Part shown: in pieces, positions 6,590-14,580 of the stretch
Layout: every line of letters begins with the position of its first letter
Numbering within the stretch: position 1 is the stretch's first letter
DNA from: a virus
IMG/VR virus record: IMGVR_UViG_3300030406_003024
Span: 1-27,768 of that record
DNA: 27,768 nucleotides
Strand: one strand, 5' to 3'
Translations under genes and position numbers: made by a program
Notes under the pieces: model-generated
Told to the model about the DNA's origin: nothing
Database searches by the model: none
Seen by the model: only the letters and a program-made list of their open reading frames with translations

Positions 6590-6916
6590 ATGAACAATGA
6601 ATTTATAAAAAAATATTCTTTAGAATATGTAGATTTTATAAGAGGTAAAAAGTGTTGCGTATCTGGTAATCATGTATCAGACCCTCATCATTTACATGCT
6701 TTAGGAATGGGAGCAAACCGTAACAAACCTAATTCAAGACATTTTACATGTGTACCGTTGAGTAGAGAAATGCACACAGAATTACATCAAAGAGGAACAC
6801 AGCAATTTCAAGATAAATACAATATAGATTTATGGCAAGAGGCGTATTACTTATTTATAAGCTTTCTTGTTATACAAGGGGTTATAAGTGATGAAAGTTT
6901 TAACAAAACCGATTGA
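6590..6916 (+). CDS. HNH/DUF968-like nuclease or recombination protein
   Basis: A 108-residue protein with KKCCVSGN (Cys22, Cys23), DPHHLHALGMGANR (His33, His34), HFTCVPL (His51, Cys54) and HTELHQRGTQQF (His62, His66). This His/Cys pattern is characteristic of the phage DUF968/HNH-like nucleases often placed near replication and recombination genes. The start at 6590 has AGAGG (6578-6582) upstream; an upstream in-frame start inside the preceding gene lacks support. Probable role is DNA processing during replication or recombination; a Holliday-junction role is not demonstrable here. Confidence 0.75.
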   Translation: MNNEFIKKYSLEYVDFIRGKKCCVSGNHVSDPHHLHALGMGANRNKPNSRHFTCVPLSREMHTELHQRGTQQFQDKYNIDLWQEAYYLFISFLVIQGVISDESFNKTD

Positions 6917-7487
6917 TGAAATAAAACCATATGACAAAAATCCAAGAAAAAATCAACCTGTAAAAAAAGTTGCAAAAAGCATAAAAGAGTTTGGTTTCAA
7001 TCAACCTATTATAGTAGATAAAGACAATGTAATAATTGCAGGTCATACAAGATGGAAAGCAGCAAAAGAACTTGGATTAGAAAAAGTCCCAACAGTTACT
7101 GTAAAACTTTCAAAAGAAAAAGCAGCTATGTATAGAATTATTGATAACAAGCTTTCAGAGGAAGCAATATGGGATAAATTTTTACTTGAAATGGAAGTAA
7201 ACGACTTGCCCTTTGATGAATGGGACTTTGATTTTACAGATACTACTGAAGACATTATTGAAGAAATACAAAGTGTTAGAGAAACAACTGGCATAGAAGC
7301 AACAGACCAACAGAAAAAACTAATATTTTTATACACAAATCCAACAAAATATGCAAAACATTTTGACAAAATACAAGCAATAAAATACGAATTTGGATTT
7401 GATACAGACGACCAAATTGTCGATTACTTATTGGAGAAAGCGCTTGGTAATTCTAGTAAATCCAATGTGGTCAGTAGAAAATCTTAA
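6891..7487 (+). CDS. ParB/sulfiredoxin-like nuclease-domain protein
   Basis: A 198-residue protein with a ParB N-terminal-type fold: KPYDKNPRKN (NPR at 17-19), a helical segment VKKVAKSIKEFGFNQPIIVD and the signature GHTRWKAAKELG (residues 51-62). ATG at 6891 has AAGGGG upstream; a GTG at 6888 is possible. Phage ParB-like proteins bind NTP/DNA, can nick DNA, and often sit beside DNA methylases. Here the next gene is a glycosyltransferase. The C-terminal half (residues 95-198) is acidic and has no recognised domain. Its 3' end overlaps the glycosyltransferase by 44 nt. Confidence 0.85.
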   Translation: MKVLTKPIDEIKPYDKNPRKNQPVKKVAKSIKEFGFNQPIIVDKDNVIIAGHTRWKAAKELGLEKVPTVTVKLSKEKAAMYRIIDNKLSEEAIWDKFLLEMEVNDLPFDEWDFDFTDTTEDIIEEIQSVRETTGIEATDQQKKLIFLYTNPTKYAKHFDKIQAIKYEFGFDTDDQIVDYLLEKALGNSSKSNVVSRKS

Positions 7488-8802
7488 TAAAGATTCTAAC
7501 TACGTTCACATAAAAAAAATCTTAGAAGTATTCACACAAATGTTTCCTGAGTATTATTTTGTAATACCGTTTCCTGTAAAACATTTTAAATATTATGAAG
7601 ATGGATTGTTTGATAATCCAAACATAGAACGTATACCATATCAAATACCCTTAGCAAAAAAACTAAACAATATAACATTCAACGGTGAATGGTACAAAGA
7701 TGTTGTAGAAAAATACAGCATATCTACTATCTATAACCAAATTCCAGAAGTAACAGGTCAACTTAAATGTTTAGATACACACTTTGCAAGTAACATCAAC
7801 GTCATAAATCAACATCATTGGATTCATCATGAATCTTTACCTTATGCAATGCAAAATCAAATGCAATGGGTATATTGGCAAATAATAGGTGATGTCTTAG
7901 CAGACGTAAATATTTACAATTCAAATTATACAAAAGACATGGTGTACGACAACATAGCAAAATACATGCCAGAGTTTTCTGACAAGGTAAATGGTCAAGT
8001 TTTACATATGGGATTATGGAATGATGAACACATAGACAACAACAGTCAACGCAAAAGGTTTGATAAATTTACATTCTGTTACAATCATAGATTACAAGCA
8101 TATAAAAACTGGGAAACGACTTTTGAAATATTTGACGAACTGTATAAAAAACATGACTTTAATGTAGCTGTTTGTCCTGTTGGCACAAGCAATATCGAAA
8201 AAGTAAATAAACGACCTTATACAACAATTTACGACTGCAAAACAGAAAAAGAATATTATGACGTTTTAAAAAAATGTCATGCAAACACTTTTAATTCACA
8301 ATATGAAACATTTTGTATATCAATATTTGAAAGCATGATGTTGGGTCTTGCAACTATTGTGCCAAATACTACGACAATGCCAGAATTACTTGGTAAAGAA
8401 TCGTGGCAGTTGTTTAACAATACCGAAGAACAAAAACAAAAATTATCAGATTTGTTAACAACACCGAATATGGCATATGTATGTGGTAATAAAAATATAA
8501 ATACATCAAGAGCATATAACATAATTGATTATTGCACATCACTAGAAAACATATTTAAAGGGCAAATGACGAAAGTAAATTACTATGAAAGTTTGAAAGA
8601 TAAAAATAAAGATAAGCTAAACAATTATCTTAAAAAATTTAATTATATCAATGCCTCAGATTTAAAAAAAATCAGACGACATATCAATCTAAGTAATCAA
8701 TCCGTACCAAATCATAGGCTTGTAAACATTATGTATCATGCTGGATATAATCAAAAATTAGAAAAAGGCGAGCCAGTTTTCTGCAAAAAACTTGACAAAT
8801 AA
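7444..8802 (+). CDS. GT-B glycosyltransferase (GT4-like)
   Basis: About 452 residues. I start it at the TTG at 7444 because GGAG (7433-7436) lies 7 nt upstream and the protein then opens with the first Rossmann strand (VILVNPMWSVENLN). The C-terminal domain has the donor-binding E-x7-E motif ETFCISIFE (Glu288, Glu296 from this start) followed by SMMLGLATIVPNTTTMPELL, typical of retaining GT4-like enzymes. The acceptor is unknown; phage relatives can glycosylate virion proteins, DNA bases or host surface glycans. It sits between ParB and terminase genes and may pair with the large GT fusion at 16353. Confidence 0.8.
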   Translation: MVILVNPMWSVENLNKDSNYVHIKKILEVFTQMFPEYYFVIPFPVKHFKYYEDGLFDNPNIERIPYQIPLAKKLNNITFNGEWYKDVVEKYSISTIYNQIPEVTGQLKCLDTHFASNINVINQHHWIHHESLPYAMQNQMQWVYWQIIGDVLADVNIYNSNYTKDMVYDNIAKYMPEFSDKVNGQVLHMGLWNDEHIDNNSQRKRFDKFTFCYNHRLQAYKNWETTFEIFDELYKKHDFNVAVCPVGTSNIEKVNKRPYTTIYDCKTEKEYYDVLKKCHANTFNSQYETFCISIFESMMLGLATIVPNTTTMPELLGKESWQLFNNTEEQKQKLSDLLTTPNMAYVCGNKNINTSRAYNIIDYCTSLENIFKGQMTKVNYYESLKDKNKDKLNNYLKKFNYINASDLKKIRRHINLSNQSVPNHRLVNIMYHAGYNQKLEKGEPVFCKKLDK

Positions 8803-8819
8803 TTTTAAACAAACAAAAT
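8792..8819 (+). promoter_or_regulatory. Promoter for the packaging/head operon (leaderless)
   Basis: TTGACA (8792-8797), a 16-nt spacer and CAAAAT (8814-8819) end 6 nt before the terS ATG at 8826. No Shine-Dalgarno sequence precedes that ATG. The -35 is consensus; the -10 is imperfect. The geometry equals that seen at four other SD-less genes here. Confidence 0.45.
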
Positions 8820-8825
8820 ATTTGT

Positions 8826-9197
8826 ATGGCACATAGAATTTCTAACACAAAACTAGAAGAGCTGATAGTCCAACATAAAGGTTTTGTAACTAGAATCTGC
8901 AAATCAGCAGGTATTTCAAGAGCTGCTTTTTACAAAAGACTCAAAAGTTATCCAAAATTACAAACAAAATTAGACGAAAGTCGTGATGAAGTTGTAGACT
9001 TTGCTGAGTCTAAATTGCTAGAACTTATAAATGAAAAGCATTACCCAAGCATAAGGTTTTATTTAGAAACACAAGGTAAAGATAAAGGTTATACAATAAA
9101 AACAGAAGTAGAAAACAAACACACAATACAAAATATTATTGAAGTCCCAGAGATGAGTGCCTATGAGCCAGACATTGATGAAATCAGAGAACACTAA
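8826..9197 (+). CDS. terS: Terminase small subunit
   Basis: A 123-residue protein with an N-terminal HTH (FVTRICKSAGISRAAFYKRL, residues 20-39), then helical oligomerisation segments (DEVVDFAESKLLELINEKHY) and a short acidic tail. This is the usual TerS plan: recognise the packaging site and feed DNA to the motor. The gene directly overlaps the large subunit gene. No SD is visible, and a promoter lies 6 nt upstream, so the mRNA may be leaderless. Confidence 0.85.
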   Translation: MAHRISNTKLEELIVQHKGFVTRICKSAGISRAAFYKRLKSYPKLQTKLDESRDEVVDFAESKLLELINEKHYPSIRFYLETQGKDKGYTIKTEVENKHTIQNIIEVPEMSAYEPDIDEIREH

Positions 9198-10533
9198 TGT
9201 TATCTGGAAGCCAACACCTAAACAATTAGAGTTTTTAAAAAGTGGAGCAATCTTTGAAGTTGCTTATCTTGGTGGAGCAGGTAGTGGCAAATCGTCAGTA
9301 TTGTTAATAGACGCTTGCCGACAAATGATGTACGAAGATGCAAAAGCAGTTGTATTTCGTAGGACAACTAGAGAGTTAAGACAGCTTATAGATTACTCAC
9401 AACAATTATATAGCAAACTAGGCGCAAAATGGAATCAACATCAATCTTTCTGGCAGTTTCCATCAGGTGGTAAAATTTTTTTCTCTCACATGGAAACAGT
9501 AAATGACAAATTTCAACATGATGGACAAGAGTATTCTGCTGGTGTTTTCTTTGATGAAATCACTTCTTTTGAAGAAGAACAATATTTATACTTACATGCA
9601 AGATGTCGTAGCACAAATCCGAAACTAATACCAAGAGTAAGATGCACAGGCACACCAGTTGGCAAATATGTTGACTGGGTTAGAAATAGATTTGTAGAAA
9701 TAGGTGCATACAAAATACACGAAGATAAAGAAACAAAATTAAAACGCTTATTTATACCTGCAAACCTTGACGATAACCCACATTTGCAACAGAACGACCC
9801 ACAATACGAAGCAAGACTTAAAATGCAGGGCGATAAAATCTACCAAGCTTTACGATATGGCGACTGGACCAAAATTGAAGGCACTTGTTTTCCTGAGTTG
9901 TCGGTAAACACACACTTGATGTCAAGCTATACACCAAACGAAAACGATATAATTATTAGAGGTTTTGACTACGGATTTTCTGCTCCTTTTGCAGCAGTCT
10001 GGTTAGCTTATACTAGCGATAAAGAGCTAATTTGTTTTAAAGAATATGTTGGAACTGCTGATGGTAGCAATAAAGGTTTGCAAATGCCAGCAAATGAGGT
10101 AGCAAAAAACATACTTGATATGGAAAAAGCTAACAATATTAAAGCTTATCATTGCCCATCAGATGTATCAATGTGGAACAGACACAATCAAGGCGAATCA
10201 ATTGCAGAAATATTTGAGTCAGAAGGTTGTATTATGCACAAAGCTAACAACGACAGGATTTATGGTACACAGCAATTACACATGAGATTAGCTAATTTAC
10301 AACACACAGGTAAACCAACACTATATATTACAGAGGATTGCCCTTACACTTTTAAAACTATGAGTCAGATATTAGTGGATAAAAAAAATATAGAAACGTA
10401 TAACACCAACGGATTTGACCATTGTGTAGACGCCTTGAGGTATGCAGTATGTGAAATGCCAATAGAAGGTGATGCTGCACTTTCACCAGTAGATGTGTTT
10501 GGAGATAGAATATCAGCTAATATGCCCTTTTAA
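9178..10533 (+). CDS. terL: Terminase large subunit (packaging ATPase/nuclease)
   Basis: About 451 residues. Residues 32-40 (GGAGSGKSS) are Walker A and VFFDEITSF (123-131) is Walker B with catalytic Glu127. The C-terminal RNase H-like nuclease shows RGFDYGF (Asp264) and GFDHCVDALRY (Asp414, Asp418). It packages DNA into the prohead through the portal and cuts the concatemer. The start is uncertain: ATG 9178 is chosen, with ATG 9163 and GTG 9157 also in frame, all inside terS. Length is normal for the family. Confidence 0.93.
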   Translation: MKSENTNVIWKPTPKQLEFLKSGAIFEVAYLGGAGSGKSSVLLIDACRQMMYEDAKAVVFRRTTRELRQLIDYSQQLYSKLGAKWNQHQSFWQFPSGGKIFFSHMETVNDKFQHDGQEYSAGVFFDEITSFEEEQYLYLHARCRSTNPKLIPRVRCTGTPVGKYVDWVRNRFVEIGAYKIHEDKETKLKRLFIPANLDDNPHLQQNDPQYEARLKMQGDKIYQALRYGDWTKIEGTCFPELSVNTHLMSSYTPNENDIIIRGFDYGFSAPFAAVWLAYTSDKELICFKEYVGTADGSNKGLQMPANEVAKNILDMEKANNIKAYHCPSDVSMWNRHNQGESIAEIFESEGCIMHKANNDRIYGTQQLHMRLANLQHTGKPTLYITEDCPYTFKTMSQILVDKKNIETYNTNGFDHCVDALRYAVCEMPIEGDAALSPVDVFGDRISANMPF

Positions 10534-10572
10534 CCTTTACTTTATACACGATATCAAATAAACTATAATGAA

Positions 10573-12513
10573 ATGGCTTTACTTGACAAGATTACGCAAA
10601 TATTTCAAAAATTAGAACCACCAAAAGTTAGATACAATGAGCTAGCTAGTTCCGAATCAAAGCTTTCTTACAACAACGGAATCATACCCTACAACCCAGA
10701 TACTTTAATTTCAAGAAAAGGTATGCAAATCTATGACCAAATGAGAATAGATGACATGGTAAAATCATGTCTAAGTCTAAAAAAGTTTGCAACTTTAGCG
10801 CCTAATTTTAAAATTGTTCCTGCTTCTAGTGCAGAGAAAGATGAAGAAATAGCAGACTTTGTTAATCATTGTTTTGAAACTATGGAAGGCTCAATGAATG
10901 ATGCTTTGTTTCAGATAATGTCAGCACTTGATTTTGGTTATTCAATAACAGAAATAAATTATCATTTATTTGAAGGTGGTAAATATCCACAAAAGGTAGG
11001 GTTAAAAAACCTTAAAACAAAAAGACCACACTTTTATGAATTTAAAGTAGACAGATATAGCAACCTACGAAAGAAAGGCATAATTTATACTTATGAAGGT
11101 TTAGAACAAAGATTACCTACAAATAAATTTTTGTTATTTAGCTACAATAAAGAATTTGGCAATCATTATGGCTCATCAGATTTAAGGTCAGCTTATCGAG
11201 CTTTTTGGTCAAAAGATACAATTATTAAATTTTGGAATATTTATTTAGAACGCTTTGCAAATCCTACTGTTGTCGGAAAGTATAAAAACAATGACCCTAA
11301 TACAACAGTAAATCTCAGAAAGATACTTGATAACTTAACAGCAAAAACATCAATAACTCACAGAATAGATGAGTTTGATATAGATTTCTTGGAGCCATCA
11401 AGGAGTTCAACAGATGACTTTAAAACTGCAATTAATTATTATGATAAATCTATTGCTCGTTCTATTCTTATCCCTGATAGATTAGTAAGCGAAGGTCAAT
11501 TTGGTGCATATGGACAAGCTAAAGTGCATTTTGATGTTTTCTTATATGTTCTTGGTAAGCTAAGACAAGATATAGAAGAGATTGTTATGAATGAGCAATT
11601 AATAAAAAGACTTGTACAAATCAACTATGGTGATGTCAATGAGATGCCAAAATTTAGATTTAACCCAATGACAGATGACCAAAAATTAGAATTAAATCAA
11701 TTGTTTGTAGATGCTGTTTCTAAAGGTGTTGTAGATGCGACACAAATGGACCAAAATGCAATAAGAGAAAACTTACATTTTCCAATACAGACAGACGTAC
11801 AATCTCCACCAGAGCAAGAAGGTTTAGGAGAAGAACCAATACTTGAAGATGCTGAAGAAATGACTACATTAAATAGTCAGTTGGATTTAAGACCTACTGA
11901 AGCAATGGCTAAAGAAGGAGAGAAAGCATTAGAATGGAGAAAAGAATTTGGAAGGGGTGGCACAGAGGTTGGCATAGCGAGAGCAAGACAATTGAAAAAC
12001 AGAGAGAATCTTTCAGCAAGCACCGTGAAGCGTATGCACAGTTTTTTCTCCCGACACGAAGTAGACAAAAAAGCAGAAGGGTTCAGACCAGGAGAGAAAG
12101 GTTATCCGAGTAATGGCAGAATAGCTTGGGCAATGTGGGGTGGTGACCCTGGTCAATCTTGGGCTAGAAACAAAAGAAATCAATTAGAAAACAAACCAGC
12201 TTCGGAACAACAAGAAGCAATAGAGTATAGTGCTCGAGATGCAGCACTAAAAAAGAAAGTGCAAGACCATAACGAAAAGTATGGTGGTACAACAAAAAGA
12301 ACAAATATGAGAACACTGCGTGTTGTGTATAACAGAGGTATTGGAGCCTATAGAACAAATCCAGGAAGTGTAAGACCTAGTGTAAAATCAAAAGAACAAT
12401 GGGCTTTAGCAAGAGTAAATTCTTATCTATACGCTTTAAGAAATGGTAGATTTAGAAGTGGTAAACACGACACAGACCTATTTCCAAAAGGACACCCGTT
12501 AAGTAGCAAATGA
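10573..12513 (+). CDS. Portal protein (Mu gp29/DUF935-like) with C-terminal extension
   Basis: A 646-residue protein. Residues 1-410 match the DUF935-type portal plan: an N-terminal clip/stem region, ALFQIMSALDFGYSITEINY, FLLFSYNKEFGNHYGSSDLR and a helical ARSILIPDRLVSEGQFGAYG segment. The remaining ~200 residues are an extra tail with two modules: residues about 455-545 (VGIARARQLKNRENLSASTV ... GRIAWAMWGGDPGQSWA) and about 550-646 (TLRVVYNRGIGAYRTNPGSV ... WALARVNSYLYALRNGRF). Similar modules occur in phage head proteins and may be cleaved or internalised. No clear SD precedes the ATG; a TATAAT lies 3 nt upstream. Confidence 0.85.
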   Translation: MALLDKITQIFQKLEPPKVRYNELASSESKLSYNNGIIPYNPDTLISRKGMQIYDQMRIDDMVKSCLSLKKFATLAPNFKIVPASSAEKDEEIADFVNHCFETMEGSMNDALFQIMSALDFGYSITEINYHLFEGGKYPQKVGLKNLKTKRPHFYEFKVDRYSNLRKKGIIYTYEGLEQRLPTNKFLLFSYNKEFGNHYGSSDLRSAYRAFWSKDTIIKFWNIYLERFANPTVVGKYKNNDPNTTVNLRKILDNLTAKTSITHRIDEFDIDFLEPSRSSTDDFKTAINYYDKSIARSILIPDRLVSEGQFGAYGQAKVHFDVFLYVLGKLRQDIEEIVMNEQLIKRLVQINYGDVNEMPKFRFNPMTDDQKLELNQLFVDAVSKGVVDATQMDQNAIRENLHFPIQTDVQSPPEQEGLGEEPILEDAEEMTTLNSQLDLRPTEAMAKEGEKALEWRKEFGRGGTEVGIARARQLKNRENLSASTVKRMHSFFSRHEVDKKAEGFRPGEKGYPSNGRIAWAMWGGDPGQSWARNKRNQLENKPASEQQEAIEYSARDAALKKKVQDHNEKYGGTTKRTNMRTLRVVYNRGIGAYRTNPGSVRPSVKSKEQWALARVNSYLYALRNGRFRSGKHDTDLFPKGHPLSSK

Positions 12514-12683
12514 CAGAAGTTCAATCAATAGTCGTTCACAGCGACATACAACAAGTACAAACCTTTGTCAAACGAGATATTAGGTGTTACAATTGTAATA
12601 AATTACTAGCAAAATCTACAAATCAAGGTTTTCTAGCAGTTGAAATAAAATGCCCGAGATGTCGGGTTATAAACGAGGTGTAA
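12510..12683 (+). CDS. Mu Com-like zinc finger protein
   Basis: A 57-residue protein overlapping the end of the portal gene by 4 nt (ATGA). Four cysteines form a zinc ribbon: IRCYNCNKLLAKS (Cys26, Cys29) and IKCPRCRVINEV (Cys48, Cys51). This is the layout of the phage Mu Com family, whose founding member binds mom mRNA and activates translation of the DNA-modification gene mom. No Mom-like acetyltransferase is seen nearby, so its target here is unknown; regulation of the downstream protease/scaffold gene is one possibility. The family call is fairly firm, the role is not. Confidence 0.75.
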   Translation: MTEVQSIVVHSDIQQVQTFVKRDIRCYNCNKLLAKSTNQGFLAVEIKCPRCRVINEV

Positions 12684-12684
12684 T

Positions 12685-14196
12685 ATGCCAGGAAAACATG
12701 GTAAAGATAAAGAAAAGAACATGGGTGCACATTTAGATAAAGAAAAAGAAATGGGCGTACATGATAAAGATAAGGACATGGGTGCTCATGACGAAGATAA
12801 AGACATGGGTATGCTGAAACCAAGAGTTCAGGAAGAGATGACAAAAGAGCAGATAGAACAATATGCTATGCAGGACCTCTATACATCACCTGAAAAAGCT
12901 GAAGCAAAAGCAAAAGAAATGGGACTCGAAGGTACACATATGCACACACATATGGTTGATGATAAAGAAGTTAAATTATATATGCCTGGCAAAACACATG
13001 AAGAATACTTAGAAGCTAAGAAGAAAGAAATGGGTGCTCACGAAGATGAAGATAAAGATATGGGTGCACATGAAGACGAAGAAAAAATGACAATTACACC
13101 AAGTGACGTACATACAGAAAGACCAATCGGCTCTTATTCAGAATCTGACTGCGATTGTGAAGAAGCTAAGAGCGAATGCGATTGTGAAGAAGAACAAAAA
13201 AACAATGCAGTCGAACAAACATTTAACCTAAGTGGCGTTGAAATATTTTCTACTGGTGTCTGGAATGGCGACAGATATACAGAAAAGGACCTAAACGCTA
13301 TGGTAGAAAACTTTGATGACGTGGGATTTGAACCACCAATCAAACTAGGACATAATGAAAAGCAACCTGAGTTGCAAGACGGACAACCTGCTCTTGGTTA
13401 TATCTCCAAAATCTACAAGGTTGGTAGTAAACTCGTAGCTGACTTCAAGGAACTTCCACAGAAAGTATATGATGCTATAAAAAGAGGCAACTACAAAAGA
13501 GTTTCAAGTGAAATATATTGGAACTACAAAGCCAACGGCTCAACTTTCAATAGAGTGCTAAAAGCAGTAGCTTTATTGGGAGCAGACATTCCTGCTGTTA
13601 CTAATTTAGAATCAATCGAAGGATTGTATTCCAATATGGGAACAGGAGATGTCAAATACCACTACAATGGAAAGGAGAGTGAAATCATGGAAGAAAAACA
13701 ACATGATGTGATTTCTATTGATGAGCACAAAAATGCTATTTCAGAACTTCAAAAAGAAAAAGAACAAGTGATGAAAGAGTTTGCAGCTCATAAAGATGAA
13801 ATCAAAAAAACACATATCGCTTCATACATGGAAGAACTAAAGCAAGAAGGCAAAATTCTTCCTATCCAGTATAAAGAGGTAGAAGCACTCCTAACTACTG
13901 CAACTGAAGAAAAAGTTTATTCTTATTCTACTGAAGAAAAAGAAATTAATTTATCTCAGTTTGAACTTGTAAAAAGCATACTAGACAATATGCCAAAAGT
14001 TGTTGAGTTTGCTGAGTTATCTGAAGATGGTGGCGAAGTGTTACCAAACGATTATGACAATGCAGGTGTAGAAGTTGATAGGAGAGCAAAACTTTACGTT
14101 GATAAGAAAAAAGCAGAATCATACGCAGAAGCTGTGGTAGCTGTTCTTAAAGACGATAAAGAATTAGCAGACAAATACGAAGAAGAAAGGAGATAA
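12685..14196 (+). CDS. Prohead protease/scaffold polyprotein (Mu I-like)
   Basis: A 503-residue protein. Residues 1-150 are highly charged with repeated DKDMGAH-type units (see the repeat entry). Residues 170-315 are the protease domain: VEIFSTGVWNGDRYTEKDLN, PIKLGHNEKQP (candidate catalytic His), RVSSEIYWNY (candidate Ser) and LKAVALLGADIPAV, as in Mu gpI-type head maturation proteases. Residues 335-503 are helical and acidic, the scaffold part. It processes scaffold and shell proteins during prohead maturation. SD GAGG lies upstream. An internal in-frame start at 13687 with its own SD should produce the scaffold alone. Confidence 0.85.
   Translation: MPGKHGKDKEKNMGAHLDKEKEMGVHDKDKDMGAHDEDKDMGMLKPRVQEEMTKEQIEQYAMQDLYTSPEKAEAKAKEMGLEGTHMHTHMVDDKEVKLYMPGKTHEEYLEAKKKEMGAHEDEDKDMGAHEDEEKMTITPSDVHTERPIGSYSESDCDCEEAKSECDCEEEQKNNAVEQTFNLSGVEIFSTGVWNGDRYTEKDLNAMVENFDDVGFEPPIKLGHNEKQPELQDGQPALGYISKIYKVGSKLVADFKELPQKVYDAIKRGNYKRVSSEIYWNYKANGSTFNRVLKAVALLGADIPAVTNLESIEGLYSNMGTGDVKYHYNGKESEIMEEKQHDVISIDEHKNAISELQKEKEQVMKEFAAHKDEIKKTHIASYMEELKQEGKILPIQYKEVEALLTTATEEKVYSYSTEEKEINLSQFELVKSILDNMPKVVEFAELSEDGGEVLPNDYDNAGVEVDRRAKLYVDKKKAESYAEAVVAVLKDDKELADKYEEERR
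12700..13095 (+). repeat. Degenerate MGAH-(acidic/Lys) repeats coding for the protease N-terminus
   Basis: Within the protease gene, short units of the type MGAHDEDKD recur: two clusters (residues about 13-40 and 113-137), with MGAHL, MGVHD, MGAHD, MGML in the first and MGAHE twice in the second. At DNA level the units share an ATGGGTGCWCATGAMGAWGA-like core. The intervening segment (about residues 55-110) has another module (SPEKAEAKAKEMGLEGTHMH). The repeats look like expansion by slippage or unequal exchange. Confidence 0.7.
13687..14196 (+). CDS. Nested scaffold protein (internal start of protease gene)
   Basis: AAAGGAG (13671-13677) lies 9 nt before an ATG at 13687 that is in frame with the protease ORF (334 codons in). 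The product would be 169 residues, beginning MEEKQHDVISIDEHKN, acidic with long coiled-coil helices and a C-terminal basic helix patch (DDKELADKYEEERR), as expected for a capsid scaffold. The same in-frame nesting occurs in lambda C/Nu3 and Mu I/Z. The strong internal SD is direct evidence; use in vivo is inferred. Confidence 0.65.
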   Translation: MEEKQHDVISIDEHKNAISELQKEKEQVMKEFAAHKDEIKKTHIASYMEELKQEGKILPIQYKEVEALLTTATEEKVYSYSTEEKEINLSQFELVKSILDNMPKVVEFAELSEDGGEVLPNDYDNAGVEVDRRAKLYVDKKKAESYAEAVVAVLKDDKELADKYEEERR

Positions 14197-14198
14197 CA

Positions 14199-14558
14199 AT
14201 GAGTCAAAAAACATATTTATCAATGATTGCCAGAGAGAACATGGAAAACATGCAGTATAAAATCGTTAACGTACATGATGCTAACGGTATCAAATTGCGT
14301 GTTGCAGCAGGCGCTGGTGTTCTAGGTGTATTGAACAATAAACCGAAACTGGGCGAGCACGCAACAGTTGTTGTCGAAGGATTAACAAGATGTGTTGCTG
14401 GAGCAACTGTAACTGCTGGTAGTTTCATAACTGTAACTGCAAGTGGAACAGGAACTGCTGTAGCATCTGGACAATACATGCTAGGTAAAGCAATCACAGG
14501 TTGTGCATCTGGTAGTCACTTCCAATTGTTAATTCAACATAATGGCTATAGAGGCTAA
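14199..14558 (+). CDS. Head decoration (capsid cement) protein, DUF2190-like
   Basis: A 119-residue, Gly/Ala/Val/Thr-rich beta protein (LRVAAGAGVLGVLNNKPKLG, VTAGSFITVTASGTGTAVAS). It lies between the protease/scaffold and the major capsid gene, the usual place for a decoration protein that stabilises the expanded shell. SD AAAGGAG overlaps the end of the protease gene. Length and composition fit the DUF2190 cement family; no catalytic motif. Confidence 0.75.
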   Translation: MSQKTYLSMIARENMENMQYKIVNVHDANGIKLRVAAGAGVLGVLNNKPKLGEHATVVVEGLTRCVAGATVTAGSFITVTASGTGTAVASGQYMLGKAITGCASGSHFQLLIQHNGYRG

Positions 14559-14580
14559 TAAACAATAAGGAGAAAATCAC

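Noticed and set aside
10541-10569. Promoter TTTATA-17-TATAAT before the portal gene
   Set aside because: The -10 ends only 3 nt before the ATG, so +1 would fall inside the gene; -35 is poor. Possible but not supported enough, and it breaks the 6-nt rule.
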